NCBI GenBank assembly: GCA_023266435.1
Contig: JAHFQF010000042.1
Location: 1-13,888 of the forward strand
Source: Legionellales bacterium
GTDB taxonomy: Bacteria > Pseudomonadota > Gammaproteobacteria > Berkiellales > Berkiellaceae
Reading direction: 5' to 3'
Length of the DNA: 13,888 nt
Shown: piece after piece, positions 1 through 7,750 of the stretch
How positions within the stretch are numbered: the stretch's first letter is position 1
Layout of the letters: each line of letters begins with the position of its first letter
Translations under genes and position numbers: made by a program
The notes under the pieces: generated by a model
Told to the model about the DNA's origin: nothing
The model's input: only the letters and a program-made list of their open reading frames with translations
Database searches by the model: none

Positions 1-409
1 CAATCGCCCCCATGGCCTCATCTACCGCCGTAATTTGACCAGCCTCCACCTCTGTTAATAAACCATTTTTATGCAGAAGGGTATAAAAATCGAAAACGAA
101 ACGGTGAAAATCACATAGGATTGTATCGGCTGCCGTCAGAAGTTGTCGGCCATATGACAAGGGATTCCAACCAGGCTCCTCCACTTTTTTCATCGCATCA
201 TCGATTTTATGGAGTAAATTTTCGAGCTCGGGAGACAAAGTAGTTAGCAAGCGTGCATTGCTTGCTTCCGCTGGAGCCATGCGCTCTTGGGTTTCTGCGA
301 TAATTCCTCTTGCTCGGCGGCTCACATCAATAATGTACTGTGGGATTTGACTGAGCTTTAAACTAGGCAATGATGAAGCTGTCGATCTCGTTGGAAAATA
401 TAAAGGCAT
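1..409 (-). CDS. Hypothetical protein, N-terminal 136 residues (gene continues past the left edge)
   Basis: This minus-strand frame stays open from an ATG at 409-407 to the window edge, giving at least 136 residues that start MPLYFPTRST. A good Shine-Dalgarno sequence supports the start: a run of five G on the minus strand (418-422) lies 8 bases upstream. The visible part looks soluble and mostly helical, with no signal peptide or membrane segment. I do not recognise the family. Its closest resemblance is to its upstream neighbour at 617-1768. Both carry an LS-x-I-x-x-Y motif near the N terminus and a later helix with H-x-NG-x-x-T-x-x-E (here around residues 112-120), at similar spacing. The two genes run in the same direction, so a tandem duplication followed by strong divergence is plausible. 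Function is unknown. A role as a lineage-specific accessory or host-interaction protein is only a guess from context. Confidence 0.75.
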   Translation of the reverse strand, partial: MPLYFPTRSTASSLPSLKLSQIPQYIIDVSRRARGIIAETQERMAPAEASNARLLTTLSPELENLLHKIDDAMKKVEEPGWNPLSYGRQLLTAADTILCDFHRFVFDFYTLLHKNGLLTEVEAGQITAVDEAMGAI

Positions 410-426
410 AACTGCTACCCCCTTTC

Positions 427-467
427 CTAGTAAAATAACTAGTGTTTTTTTGTTTTAGCATACTAAA
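427..467. promoter_or_regulatory. Two short inverted repeats upstream of the partial gene
   Basis: Two small dyads lie between the left-edge gene and its upstream terminators. One is CTAGT (427-431) with ACTAG (438-442). The other is TTTAG (454-458), CATA, then CTAAA (463-467). They sit 18 to 58 bases upstream of the minus-strand ATG, where a promoter or operator is expected. I found no convincing -35/-10 pair, so they are marked only as possible operator-like sites. Confidence 0.25.
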
Positions 468-525
468 GATTATTTTGGAAGAGTTAGGGCATAGAAAACG
501 CAGGGATCTTTGAAAATAAAGACAA

Positions 526-562
526 AATAAACTCTCAGAAAACCAAGTTCAGAGAGTTTATT
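526..562 (-). terminator. Hairpin with T-rich tail downstream of the 617-1768 gene
   Basis: A perfect 11-base inverted repeat, AATAAACTCTC (526-536) and GAGAGTTTATT (552-562), continues after one A/A mismatch into GAA/TTC (538-540 and 548-550), leaving a 7-base loop. Read on the minus strand, the hairpin is followed by a T-rich stretch (TTGTCTTTATTTTC). It lies just past the stop codon of the 617-1768 gene, which fits an intrinsic terminator. It is the second of two stacked hairpins. Confidence 0.6.
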
Positions 563-571
563 CAAGAAAAG

Positions 572-596
572 CCCCGTCTTTTGTGGCAGAGCGGGG
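572..596 (-). terminator. GC-rich intrinsic terminator just after the 617-1768 gene
   Basis: CCCCG (572-576) and CGGGG (592-596) form a 5-bp GC-only stem around a 15-base loop. On the minus strand it is followed by CTTTTCTT. It begins about 20 bases after the TAG stop at 619-617, the usual position for a Rho-independent terminator. With the hairpin at 526-562 it forms a tandem pair that would insulate the two minus-strand genes from each other. Confidence 0.6.
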
Positions 597-616
597 AATC
601 CATTTTGAAACCAGCG

Positions 617-1768
617 CTATTTGGTATCATTAGGGCGTGGTTTAGGGGTCTCAACACGCACTCTTACAGTGGCTTGGAACTCTCTCACGTTTACATCACC
701 GAGCTCAGAGTCCTCAACAGATACGTCACTAGTTACTGCAATAAAACTCCCCGGAGGCGTATCAAATTGAATAGCTACTGGTGGCATATGTACTTCCAAG
801 TGCGGTGAGTGTCCGTGTTGAGCCACAGGCATACGCAGATCTTCTCTAAAAGTGAGCCTGCTGGTAGGCCGTACAGGAGGACTTGAGGCTCTTCCATTAT
901 GAGACAATTCGGAAGCCCGCAAGCCTGCTCTAGAGAGAGCTCTAACTATTGGCTGAGGAGGCACCTCATCTAATTTGGGCAACAAGGCAACTCGCTCTTG
1001 CATATTACTGACTACATAGCCTACTACCCCGTGCACGACAGGCTGAAGTACTTTGAGCGCAAAATAGTCCACATTAAATGCTTGGAGCTCGGTTGCTGTG
1101 GCCTGTATAAGCGCCTTACAATTGCGCATAAAATATCGTATCGCTTCAGAGTCTGCTAAAATAGTGCGCCTTTCAGGCACATACTTTCCCTGTAGTTCGC
1201 TAAAAATAGCTTCAAACTCTTGATTTAAATCAGGCAGCTTGCGACCATCTTCTAAAATAATTTGGCAGCTTGCTGGGTGGTTGGGCCTAGGAATAGTTGG
1301 CATTGTGATAAGGTACCCGACGGTGGAAAAATAAGGGGCAATACCTTCTTGAACGCGAAAAAGACTGCGCATAATTTCTCTTGCATCGTTCAGCTCCTGA
1401 GCAGTCATAATGCCGTTAGTATGCATATCTAAGAAATTTTGCAAATAGACAATATCCAGCTCTTCTAAGGTGCTTGCCATTAGCCCGAAAAGCTCTGTTA
1501 CGACCGTCGTGCCGTTGAAATACCCGAATGCCTGAACTGCTTGCATTTTTCGATTGCAGTTATCGAGCATTACCTGGATACGATCACAAATGCCGAATAA
1601 AACACCTTGGATAACCGGAGAATCAATTTGATCACCCAAAATTCTTGTATTACGCATTAATTGCGTGTAAATGCCCTCAGGACCAGCCAAATTACTTACA
1701 TAATCACGAATACCACTGAGTGTAGGATTTCGTCGATTTGATAGATTAATATCAGGTAAACCAGCCAT
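617..1768 (-). CDS. Hypothetical 383-residue protein, helical N-terminal half and proline-rich C-terminal tail
   Basis: The ATG at 1768-1766 has a GGAG ribosome binding site 7 to 10 bases upstream, and the stop is TAG. I do not recognise this protein. Residues 1 to about 260 read as a soluble helical domain with no signal peptide or membrane span. Residues from about 268 on form a low-complexity, proline- and arginine-rich tail (PPQP, SSPPVRPTSR, HMPP, TPKPRPNDTK) that is probably flexible, with an acidic patch VEDSELGD near the end. The N-terminal 145 residues align loosely with the left-edge neighbour: LS-x-I-x-x-Y near residue 17, and H-x-NG-x-x-T-x-x-E-L near residues 115-124. The gene has its own promoter candidate and tandem terminators, so it is probably transcribed alone. 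A large helical orphan with a disordered tail in a Legionella-like genome could be a secreted effector, but no secretion signal can be demonstrated. Confidence 0.8.
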   Translation of the reverse strand: MAGLPDINLSNRRNPTLSGIRDYVSNLAGPEGIYTQLMRNTRILGDQIDSPVIQGVLFGICDRIQVMLDNCNRKMQAVQAFGYFNGTTVVTELFGLMASTLEELDIVYLQNFLDMHTNGIMTAQELNDAREIMRSLFRVQEGIAPYFSTVGYLITMPTIPRPNHPASCQIILEDGRKLPDLNQEFEAIFSELQGKYVPERRTILADSEAIRYFMRNCKALIQATATELQAFNVDYFALKVLQPVVHGVVGYVVSNMQERVALLPKLDEVPPQPIVRALSRAGLRASELSHNGRASSPPVRPTSRLTFREDLRMPVAQHGHSPHLEVHMPPVAIQFDTPPGSFIAVTSDVSVEDSELGDVNVREFQATVRVRVETPKPRPNDTK

Positions 1769-1808
1769 TTGAATCTCCGCAAAATTATTAGTTATTTAAT
1801 TAACGCTC

Positions 1809-1837
1809 ATGATATAAGAAATTAAACTAACAATCAA
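1809..1837 (-). promoter_or_regulatory. Sigma-70-type promoter candidate for the 617-1768 gene
   Basis: On the minus strand, TTGATT (1837-1832) and TATCAT (1814-1809) are separated by exactly 17 bases. They match the -35 and -10 consensus at 4 of 6 and 5 of 6 positions. Transcription would begin near 1802, giving a leader of about 35 bases before the ATG at 1768. The surrounding sequence is AT-rich. Confidence 0.5.
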
Positions 1838-2050
1838 TAGATTTTGTAGTTAAAGCTGAACTTTACAAGATTAATGTGGGCATACTTTTTCTGTATCTAC
1901 ACCCAAAAAACTCCAAAATACCTGTTTCTAGCTGCTCGAATTTAACCATTTGCAGCCTTTCTCACCTCGCAATAGTATCGACTATTCCTTGGTTCGGAAA
2001 ACTGCATCTGGCTAAATCCGCTTTGCTATAAACTACGCATTTTGAAGTAT

Positions 2051-2066
2051 CTTGGGTATACCCCAG
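2051..2066. promoter_or_regulatory. Palindrome upstream of acnA, possible operator
   Basis: GGGTATACCC (2054-2063) is a perfect 10-base palindrome. It extends to CT...AG (2051-2052 and 2065-2066) past one mismatch on each side. It lies about 90 bases upstream of the acnA -10 candidate, where an activator or repressor dimer could bind. No known regulator site is recognised. Confidence 0.3.
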
Positions 2067-2149
2067 TTCGGAGTTTTCGTTTGGGTTAGCCTAAGGCAGG
2101 AGGAGAGGTGCAACATGACAGCAAAGAGGTGAAACACTTGGCGGACTTC

Positions 2150-2158
2150 TGCTATCAT
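2150..2158 (+). promoter_or_regulatory. Extended -10 promoter candidate for acnA-fumC
   Basis: TGC followed by TATCAT (2153-2158) matches an extended -10 element (TGn plus 5 of 6 consensus bases). No good -35 box lies 16 to 18 bases upstream, which is common for extended -10 promoters. Transcription would start near 2165. That places the in-frame ATG at 2161 upstream of the transcript and supports 2218 as the acnA start. Confidence 0.4.
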
Positions 2159-2217
2159 AGATGACTAATTTGTCTAAGTTATCGTACACAGCATCACACC
2201 CATTGGAGGTTCCAATA

Positions 2218-4920
2218 ATGGATAGTTTTCAAACTTTATCCACCTTAGAGTGCAATCGTCAAAAATATCATTTTTACCATTTACAAAAATTACCTAAAAG
2301 CGCAAAAGTCGATCGATTACCCTTCTCACTCAAAATACTGCTAGAAAACCTTCTCAGAAAAGAAGACGGTAACGTTGTACAAAAACGCGATATCGATGCA
2401 CTCTTACATTGGGATCCCAAAGCAACGCCCAATCAAGAAATCGCCTTTACGCCTGCACGCGTGCTCTTACAAGACTTCACTGGCGTTCCTGCCGTGGTTG
2501 ATCTCGCCGCAATGCGCGATGCCATGAAAAAACTCAACGGCGATCCCAATAAAATTAACCCGCTTTCGCCCGTAGATCTAGTGATTGATCATTCTGTAAT
2601 GGTTGATCACTTTGGTACAGACAAATCATTTCAACAAAATGTGAATATTGAATACGAGCGCAACAGTGAACGCTATACGTTTCTACGTTGGGGACAGAAT
2701 GCACTGACTAATTTTCGCGTGGTACCACCAGATACTGGTATCGTGCACCAGGTCAATTTAGAATATCTCGCGCATGTGGTATTTGAAAACAAAGACTCTA
2801 AACCGTCTGTGATTTACCCAGATACACTGGTTGGTACCGATTCTCATACCACTATGATCAATGGTCTAGGTGTACTTGGATGGGGTGTTGGCGGTATAGA
2901 AGCAGAAGCTGCGATGCTAGGCCAGCCATTGACGATGCTAATCCCGCAAGTTGTCGGGTTTGAACTAAAAGGCGCATTACCCGAAGGCAGCACTGCAACC
3001 GATCTAGTGCTCGTTATCGTAGAAATTCTCAGAAAGCATGGTGTAGTCGGAAAATTTGTTGAATTCTATGGCAGTGGTTTAGATCATTTGCCACTTGCAG
3101 ACAGAGCGACCATCGCCAACATGGCGCCAGAATACGGTGCTACTTGCGGTATTTTCCCGATTGATATCGAAACCTTGAATTACTTAAGACTATCAGGCCG
3201 CTCTGATGCCCAAGTCAACCTGGTAGAAACCTATGCGCGCGCGCAAGGTATGTTCCGTCTTCCCGAACAGCCCTCTGCTGAATACAGTGAAACATTGTCG
3301 CTCAATCTCAGCACCGTGTTGCCTTCTATCGCAGGTCCTAAACGTCCTCAAGATCGCATTGCTTTAAATCAAAGCAAAAAAGCATTTCATGACAGCATTA
3401 AACAATGGGCAGCAGAAAATCAACACTCTGAACAGAATGTGGATGACATCCTTGAACAATCTAAAATGACCATTCAGCTCAACGGTGAAAACCAAACACT
3501 AGAGCATGGAAAAGTCGTGATTGCTGCCATTACGAGCTGTACAAACACCTCTAACCCAGCAGTCATGTTGGCGGCTGGATTGGTTGCTAAAAAAGCACGC
3601 CAATTAGGCTTAAGAACCAAACCCTGGGTTAAAACCAGTCTTGCACCTGGATCACAAGTGGTCACCGATTATCTCACACAATCGGGTTTGCTGAGCGATC
3701 TGAATTACCTGGGGTTTAATTTGGTTGGCTATGGCTGCACGACTTGCATTGGTAACTCAGGCCCTCTGCCAGAAGCAGTGAGTGAAGCAATTCAAACACA
3801 TAAACTGCTGACGTGTGCAGTGCTGTCCGGCAATCGTAATTTCGAGGGTCGCATTCATCCTCAAGTACGCAACGCGTATTTGGCATCTCCTCCCCTTGTC
3901 GTTGCTTATGCTTTAGCTGGCAGCATGAATTTTGATCCGTACCATGAACCCTTGGCCTATACCAAAGAAGATCACCCTGTTTTCTTAAAAGACATTTGGC
4001 CCAGCCAAGCTGAAATCAATCAAACCATCCAAGCAACACTCGATGCGACATTATTTACCAAACGCTATGCTGAAGTATTCCGCGGTGATAGCGCTTGGCA
4101 ACAACTGCAAGCACCCATCGGAGATTTGTATGCTTGGGATGACGACTCTACGTATGTCAAGAATCCACCGTATTTTGAAAACATGACGCTCACACCTGAG
4201 CCCATTCAAAATATTGAGAAAGCAAGGGTGCTAGCGCTGTTAGGTGACTCCGTGACAACTGATCATATTTCCCCTGCTGGCTCTATTGCTGCAGACTCTC
4301 CTGCTGGCGCCTACTTGCTAGACAAAGGCATTGAGAAAAAAGACTTTAATTCCTACGGCGCTAGACGCGGTAACCATGAAGTCATGATGCGCGGTACATT
4401 TGCCAATATTCGTTTACGTAATCAAATGGCACCCGGCACTGAAGGGGGTTGGACTACCTTACAACCTGACAATCAAGTCATGCGTCTCTATGATGCCTCA
4501 ATGATTTATCAACAACGCAATTGCCCCTTAGTCATCTTAGCGGGCCAAGAGTATGGCACAGGGTCTTCACGTGACTGGGCTGCGAAAGGCACCCTACTAT
4601 TAGGGGTGCGTGCTGTGATTGCGCAAAGCTTTGAACGCATTCATCGTTCTAATTTAGTCGGCATGGGTATTTTGCCTTTGCAATTTTTGGAAGGTCAAAA
4701 TGCACAGTCTTTAGGGCTCACTGGCCAAGAAAGTTTTGATATCCCACTGCAAGCATTAAAACCTCAAGGCACGCTGAGTTTTCTAGCACACTTACCCGAT
4801 CAAAGCAAAAAACGCTTTGAAGCCATTGTGCGTATCGATACGCCTAAAGAGCTAGAATACTATCAACATGGCGGTATTTTACAGTATGTTTTAAGACAAT
4901 TGGCCAAATCAGGACACTGA
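2218..4920 (+). CDS. acnA: Aconitate hydratase A (AcnA/IRP1-type aconitase)
   Basis: AcnA isomerises citrate and isocitrate through cis-aconitate in the cytoplasmic TCA cycle using a [4Fe-4S] cluster. The 900-residue product is collinear with E. coli AcnA as I recall it. The N-terminal domains carry FTGVPAVVDLAAMR, VDLVIDHSV, DTLVGTDSHTTMINGLGV and GWGVGGIEAEAAMLGQP. The cluster ligands are Cys441 (in AAITSCTNTSNP), Cys507 and Cys510 (in GYGCTTCIGNSG), an offset of 6 from E. coli. The C-terminal swivel domain has GDSVTTDHISPAGSI, SYGARRGNHEVMMRGTFANIR and GSSRDWAAKG, and the protein ends RLAKSGH-like without extra domains. The start at 2218 is chosen because GGAGG (2205-2209) lies 8 bases before it and family homology begins just after it. 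An in-frame ATG at 2161 lacks such a site and probably lies before the transcription start. fumC follows after 5 bases, so the two are likely co-transcribed. Confidence 0.97.
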   Translation: MDSFQTLSTLECNRQKYHFYHLQKLPKSAKVDRLPFSLKILLENLLRKEDGNVVQKRDIDALLHWDPKATPNQEIAFTPARVLLQDFTGVPAVVDLAAMRDAMKKLNGDPNKINPLSPVDLVIDHSVMVDHFGTDKSFQQNVNIEYERNSERYTFLRWGQNALTNFRVVPPDTGIVHQVNLEYLAHVVFENKDSKPSVIYPDTLVGTDSHTTMINGLGVLGWGVGGIEAEAAMLGQPLTMLIPQVVGFELKGALPEGSTATDLVLVIVEILRKHGVVGKFVEFYGSGLDHLPLADRATIANMAPEYGATCGIFPIDIETLNYLRLSGRSDAQVNLVETYARAQGMFRLPEQPSAEYSETLSLNLSTVLPSIAGPKRPQDRIALNQSKKAFHDSIKQWAAENQHSEQNVDDILEQSKMTIQLNGENQTLEHGKVVIAAITSCTNTSNPAVMLAAGLVAKKARQLGLRTKPWVKTSLAPGSQVVTDYLTQSGLLSDLNYLGFNLVGYGCTTCIGNSGPLPEAVSEAIQTHKLLTCAVLSGNRNFEGRIHPQVRNAYLASPPLVVAYALAGSMNFDPYHEPLAYTKEDHPVFLKDIWPSQAEINQTIQATLDATLFTKRYAEVFRGDSAWQQLQAPIGDLYAWDDDSTYVKNPPYFENMTLTPEPIQNIEKARVLALLGDSVTTDHISPAGSIAADSPAGAYLLDKGIEKKDFNSYGARRGNHEVMMRGTFANIRLRNQMAPGTEGGWTTLQPDNQVMRLYDASMIYQQRNCPLVILAGQEYGTGSSRDWAAKGTLLLGVRAVIAQSFERIHRSNLVGMGILPLQFLEGQNAQSLGLTGQESFDIPLQALKPQGTLSFLAHLPDQSKKRFEAIVRIDTPKELEYYQHGGILQYVLRQLAKSGH

Positions 4921-4925
4921 GTAAC

Positions 4926-6274
4926 ATGACAAATGAAACACGCATTGAAAAAGACAGCATGGGCGAGTTACAGGTCCCTACGGCAGCGTTGTACGGTGCT
5001 CAAACCCAACGCGCAATCAATAACTTTCCTATCAGTGGGCTTACCATGCCTCGTGCTTTTATCCAAGCATTGGGTTTCATTAAGGCCAGTGCCGCTGAGG
5101 TGAATCAAAACCTTGGCTTACTAGATAAAAACATCACTCAGGCGATCATGACTGCTGCACTACAAGTCGCAGAGGGTCAACATGATGCCCATTTTCCAAT
5201 TGATGTGTTTCAAACAGGCTCTGGTACATCCAGTAACATGAACTGTAATGAGGTCATTGCCCATCTGGCCAGTGATCTCGCCAAACAAAAAGTACATCCC
5301 AACGATCACGTCAATTGTAGCCAAAGTAGCAATGACGTCATTCCTACTGCCATTCATGTGGCTGCCTGCTTGATGGCAAAAAATCATCTGTTACCGGCGT
5401 TATCACACTGTGCTGCAGTCACGCGCAAGAAAGCAGCTGGTTTGCAGCAAGTGGCAAAAACAGGCCGAACGCACTTAATGGATGCCATGCCAGTCACATT
5501 AGGACAAGAGCTGTCTGCTTTTGCTACTCAAATTGAAAATGCAAAAGCCAGAGTAGAAAGCGCTCTGGAACGTGTCTGCTATTTAGCACAAGGGGGTACC
5601 GCTGTAGGGACTGGTATCAACGCCGATCCAAGATTTGGGCAAGCCTTTGCAGAAATGATCAGCAAAAAAACAGGATATGCATTCAAAACTAGCCCTAACT
5701 ACTTTGAAAGTCTTGCTACCCAGGATGCAGCCAACGAATTGTCTGGCCAATTAAAAACTGTAGCCGGTAGTTTCATGAAAATTGCTAACGATCTGCGTTG
5801 GATGAACAGTGGTCCTTTAGCAGGTATTTCAGAAATTGCTTTACCTGCTTTACAACCTGGCAGCTCTATCATGCCTGGCAAGGTCAACCCGGTCATCCCA
5901 GAAGCAGTATGCATGGTCTGCGCACAAGTGATGGTAACTTCCAGCTCAATGTCATGCTACCGGTAGTTGCGTATAATTTACTGCAGAGTATTGAGTTATT
6001 AGGAAATGCAGCCAGATTATTAGCCGATCAAGCCATCTCAGGTTTTACGGTCAATACAGCCAATATTGAAGCACGCTTATCACGTAATCCAATTTTGGTC
6101 ACAGCCCTCAACGCTGTCATTGGCTATGAAAAAGGCGCAGCCATTGCGAAAAAAGCCTACTCTGAAAATCGCCCTCTGATCGACGTCGCCTTAGAGGAAA
6201 CCACATTGAGCAAAGCAGAGCTGGAGAAACTTCTAGATCCGCATGCCCTAACTCAGGGTGGCATCCCAGGGTAA
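4926..6274 (+). pseudogene. fumC: Class II fumarate hydratase, frameshifted by an internal deletion
   Basis: FumC hydrates fumarate to malate in the TCA cycle. The first frame (4926-5966) encodes an intact family N terminus: EKDSMGELQVP, QTGSGTSSNMN, HPNDHVNCSQSSNDV, GRTHLMDAMPVTLGQE with catalytic-base His183 (E. coli His188), and GSSIMPGKVNP with Ser313 (E. coli Ser318). After CAQVM (Met codon at 5931) the frame runs into 11 foreign residues and a stop. Homology resumes in another frame with GNFQLNVMLPVVAYN at 5933 and continues through VTALNAVIGYEKGAAIAKKA to a TAA at 6274. In E. coli FumC about 12 residues separate these two motifs, so roughly 37 bases are missing. That count also accounts for the frame change. 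The truncated 346-residue product would lose part of the central helical bundle and the whole C-terminal domain, so activity is unlikely. The rest of the gene is well preserved, which suggests a recent lesion. A sequencing error would not remove 37 bases, but an assembly artefact remains possible. Confidence 0.88.
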
Positions 6275-6313
6275 TAGTCTTCGCAATGGCAGCATATCTA
6301 GGCAGGCGAGGAG

Positions 6314-6360
6314 ACTGTTGACAGGCCGCGGACACAAGCATGGACTCCGCGGCACACAGT
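6314..6360. terminator. GC-rich hairpin between convergent fumC and ampG
   Basis: GCCGCGGA (6325-6332) and TCCGCGGC (6346-6353) form a perfect 8-bp stem with a 13-base loop. After an asymmetric internal loop, ACTGT (6314-6318) and ACAGT (6356-6360) extend it. It lies in the roughly 100-base gap between two convergent genes, where a bidirectional terminator is expected. Neither side has a clear T-tract. It could instead be a REP-like palindromic repeat. Confidence 0.4.
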
Positions 6361-6378
6361 TGGTAAGTCTAGCGTTGA

Positions 6379-7650
6379 TTAGCGCCCTTTTTCTTGATCC
6401 AATTGTAGTATCGTAGGTCTCAGCTTTATCAACAACGCTAATCCTGGTAATGAAACAAATGCCGAAGATAGGAAAAATAAGCTCCAGCCAATTTGCTCTA
6501 CCGCAATACCAGCCACTGGTCCGACATAAATACGACCTACCGCACTTAAAGCAGTTAACAGCGCAAACTGAGTTGCTGTATATCCTTTGTCACACAGTGC
6601 CATGATGAATGCAAGGAAGGCAGCTGTTCCCATCCCACCACAAAGATTTTCTAATGCAATGGCCGACGCAGTTAATACGGGCTGATGTCCTGTCATTGCC
6701 AAGAATGCATACAATAAATTAGAAACTGCCTGTAAAATCCCAAAAATCATCAGCGCTTGATATAAGCGCAAATGTTTAAGCCACCAACCACCCAACAACG
6801 CACCTGTAATGGTTGCAATTAAGCCAACGATTTTATTAAGCCAGCCTACCTCGGTTAGAGATAGATTTAAATCTCTTAATAAAAATGTGGTTGTTAGCAC
6901 GCCTGCAAACGCATCGCCCAGTTTATATAACACAACCAGCAACAATAAATGCATCGCTTGAGGTTTTGCCAAAAACCTCTTAAAAGGCTCGACAATGGCC
7001 GCGCCCCAACTCGGTGTGCTTTCTTTTGCTAAGTGCACATTAGGCGCCAACAGCACGGCAACCATCCCCACACTCAAACACAAGGCCATGAGCAAATACG
7101 TTGTTTGGAAGCCTATTGAATCTGCTAAAAAGAGTGCCACCCCCCCTGACACGATCATAGCCAAGCGATAGCCTGTCACAGCAAAGGCTGAACCTAATCC
7201 GCGCTCGTTGACAGGGAGTAACTCGGTACGATACGCATCGATAGCAATGTCTTGAGTTGCTGAAGCAAAGGCAATTCCAAAAGCGACCCACAATAAAGCG
7301 GTCGTATGTTCAATGGGGGAATACATGGACATCTGACATAATAAGCCAATCATCAGCAACTGCATTGCCAAAATGCCGACTTTATAGCGGCCCCAAGCTG
7401 TCCATTGCCATTTATCGATGGCAGGTGCCCAAAAAAACTTAAAGGCATAAGGCTGCCCTACCAAGGCCACAACAAAACCAATGGTTTTAATGTCGATCCC
7501 TTCGGCAGCGTACCAAGCTTGTAGCGTTGTGCCTGTTAATCCTAACGGTAAACCGGATGCAAAGCCTAATAATAAAACAATGCACATCCTAAATGCGGTG
7601 GTTTGATGCATCGTCAATAGGGTATGACGAACCGTGAAGAATGCTCGCAT
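6379..7650 (-). CDS. ampG: AmpG-family muropeptide MFS permease
   Basis: AmpG imports GlcNAc-anhydroMurNAc peptides released from peptidoglycan across the inner membrane for recycling, and in some bacteria it feeds AmpR-dependent beta-lactamase induction. The 423-residue hydrophobic protein fits about 12 membrane segments. It matches E. coli AmpG along its length: GFASGLPLGLTGTTLQAW (about residues 29-46), GQPYAFKFFWAP, ASATQDIAIDAYRTELLP, ERGLGSAFAVTGYRLAM, VLYKLGDAFAGVLTTTFL, FGILQAVSNL, ENLCGGMGTAAF, and ATQFALLTALSAVGRIYVGPVAG. It is shorter than E. coli AmpG (491 residues) because it lacks that protein's extra C-terminal membrane segments. Many AmpG homologues are this length. The ATG at 7650-7648 has AAGGG 9 bases upstream; an ATG 13 codons in is a weaker alternative. 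It is convergent with fumC and divergent from the mip-like gene. No ampD, nagZ or ampC is visible nearby. Confidence 0.93.
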   Translation of the reverse strand: MRAFFTVRHTLLTMHQTTAFRMCIVLLLGFASGLPLGLTGTTLQAWYAAEGIDIKTIGFVVALVGQPYAFKFFWAPAIDKWQWTAWGRYKVGILAMQLLMIGLLCQMSMYSPIEHTTALLWVAFGIAFASATQDIAIDAYRTELLPVNERGLGSAFAVTGYRLAMIVSGGVALFLADSIGFQTTYLLMALCLSVGMVAVLLAPNVHLAKESTPSWGAAIVEPFKRFLAKPQAMHLLLLVVLYKLGDAFAGVLTTTFLLRDLNLSLTEVGWLNKIVGLIATITGALLGGWWLKHLRLYQALMIFGILQAVSNLLYAFLAMTGHQPVLTASAIALENLCGGMGTAAFLAFIMALCDKGYTATQFALLTALSAVGRIYVGPVAGIAVEQIGWSLFFLSSAFVSLPGLALLIKLRPTILQLDQEKGR

Positions 7651-7694
7651 AATACAACACCCTTATAAAAGTAATTTAATCAACAAATTTCCAC

Positions 7695-7703
7695 ATTATC
7701 CCA
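7695..7703 (-). promoter_or_regulatory. Extended -10 promoter candidate for ampG
   Basis: On the minus strand TGG followed by GATAAT (7700-7695) matches an extended -10 element with 5 of 6 consensus bases. No clear -35 box accompanies it. It lies about 45 bases upstream of the ampG ATG in an AT-rich stretch. Confidence 0.3.
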
Positions 7704-7750
7704 GTATATATTATGAAGCTGAGCTCGGGATATAAGCTCAAAACAGCGTT

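Larger units (their letters stand above)
1769..2217. other. Intergenic region between divergent genes (449 bases)
   Basis: No convincing gene lies here. The left part (to about 1860) is very AT-rich and holds the promoter candidate of the minus-strand hypothetical gene. The right part holds the acnA promoter candidate, a GGGTATACCC palindrome (2054-2063), a TTAG-C-CTAA near-palindrome (2086-2094) and a purine-rich AGGAGGAGAGG stretch (2098-2108). That last motif resembles a ribosome binding site but precedes only a five-codon frame (MTAKR, 2115-2132). The middle (about 1870-2040) shows nothing I can assign. A small RNA is possible but unsupported. Confidence 0.6.

Noticed and set aside
1780..1840. 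PmrA-type regulatory box (paired CTTAA motifs) upstream of the 617-1768 gene
   Set aside because: TTTAAT and CTTATA motifs occur, but they start 8 bases apart rather than about 11 and match poorly. They overlap a plain promoter candidate.
2115..2132. Five-codon frame MTAKR after a strong ribosome-binding-like motif
   Set aside because: It is too short to call a gene and probably lies upstream of the transcription start. It is kept only as part of the acnA upstream observation.
2161..2217. Upstream in-frame ATG that would add 19 residues to aconitase
   Set aside because: It has no ribosome binding site, lies just before the predicted transcription start, and the extra residues have no counterpart in AcnA. 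The ATG at 2218 has GGAGG at ideal spacing.
5798..6274. Separate 158-residue gene starting at 5798
   Set aside because: Its first 44 residues are an out-of-frame reading of intact fumC sequence. The remainder is the fumarase C terminus, so it belongs to the fumC pseudogene.
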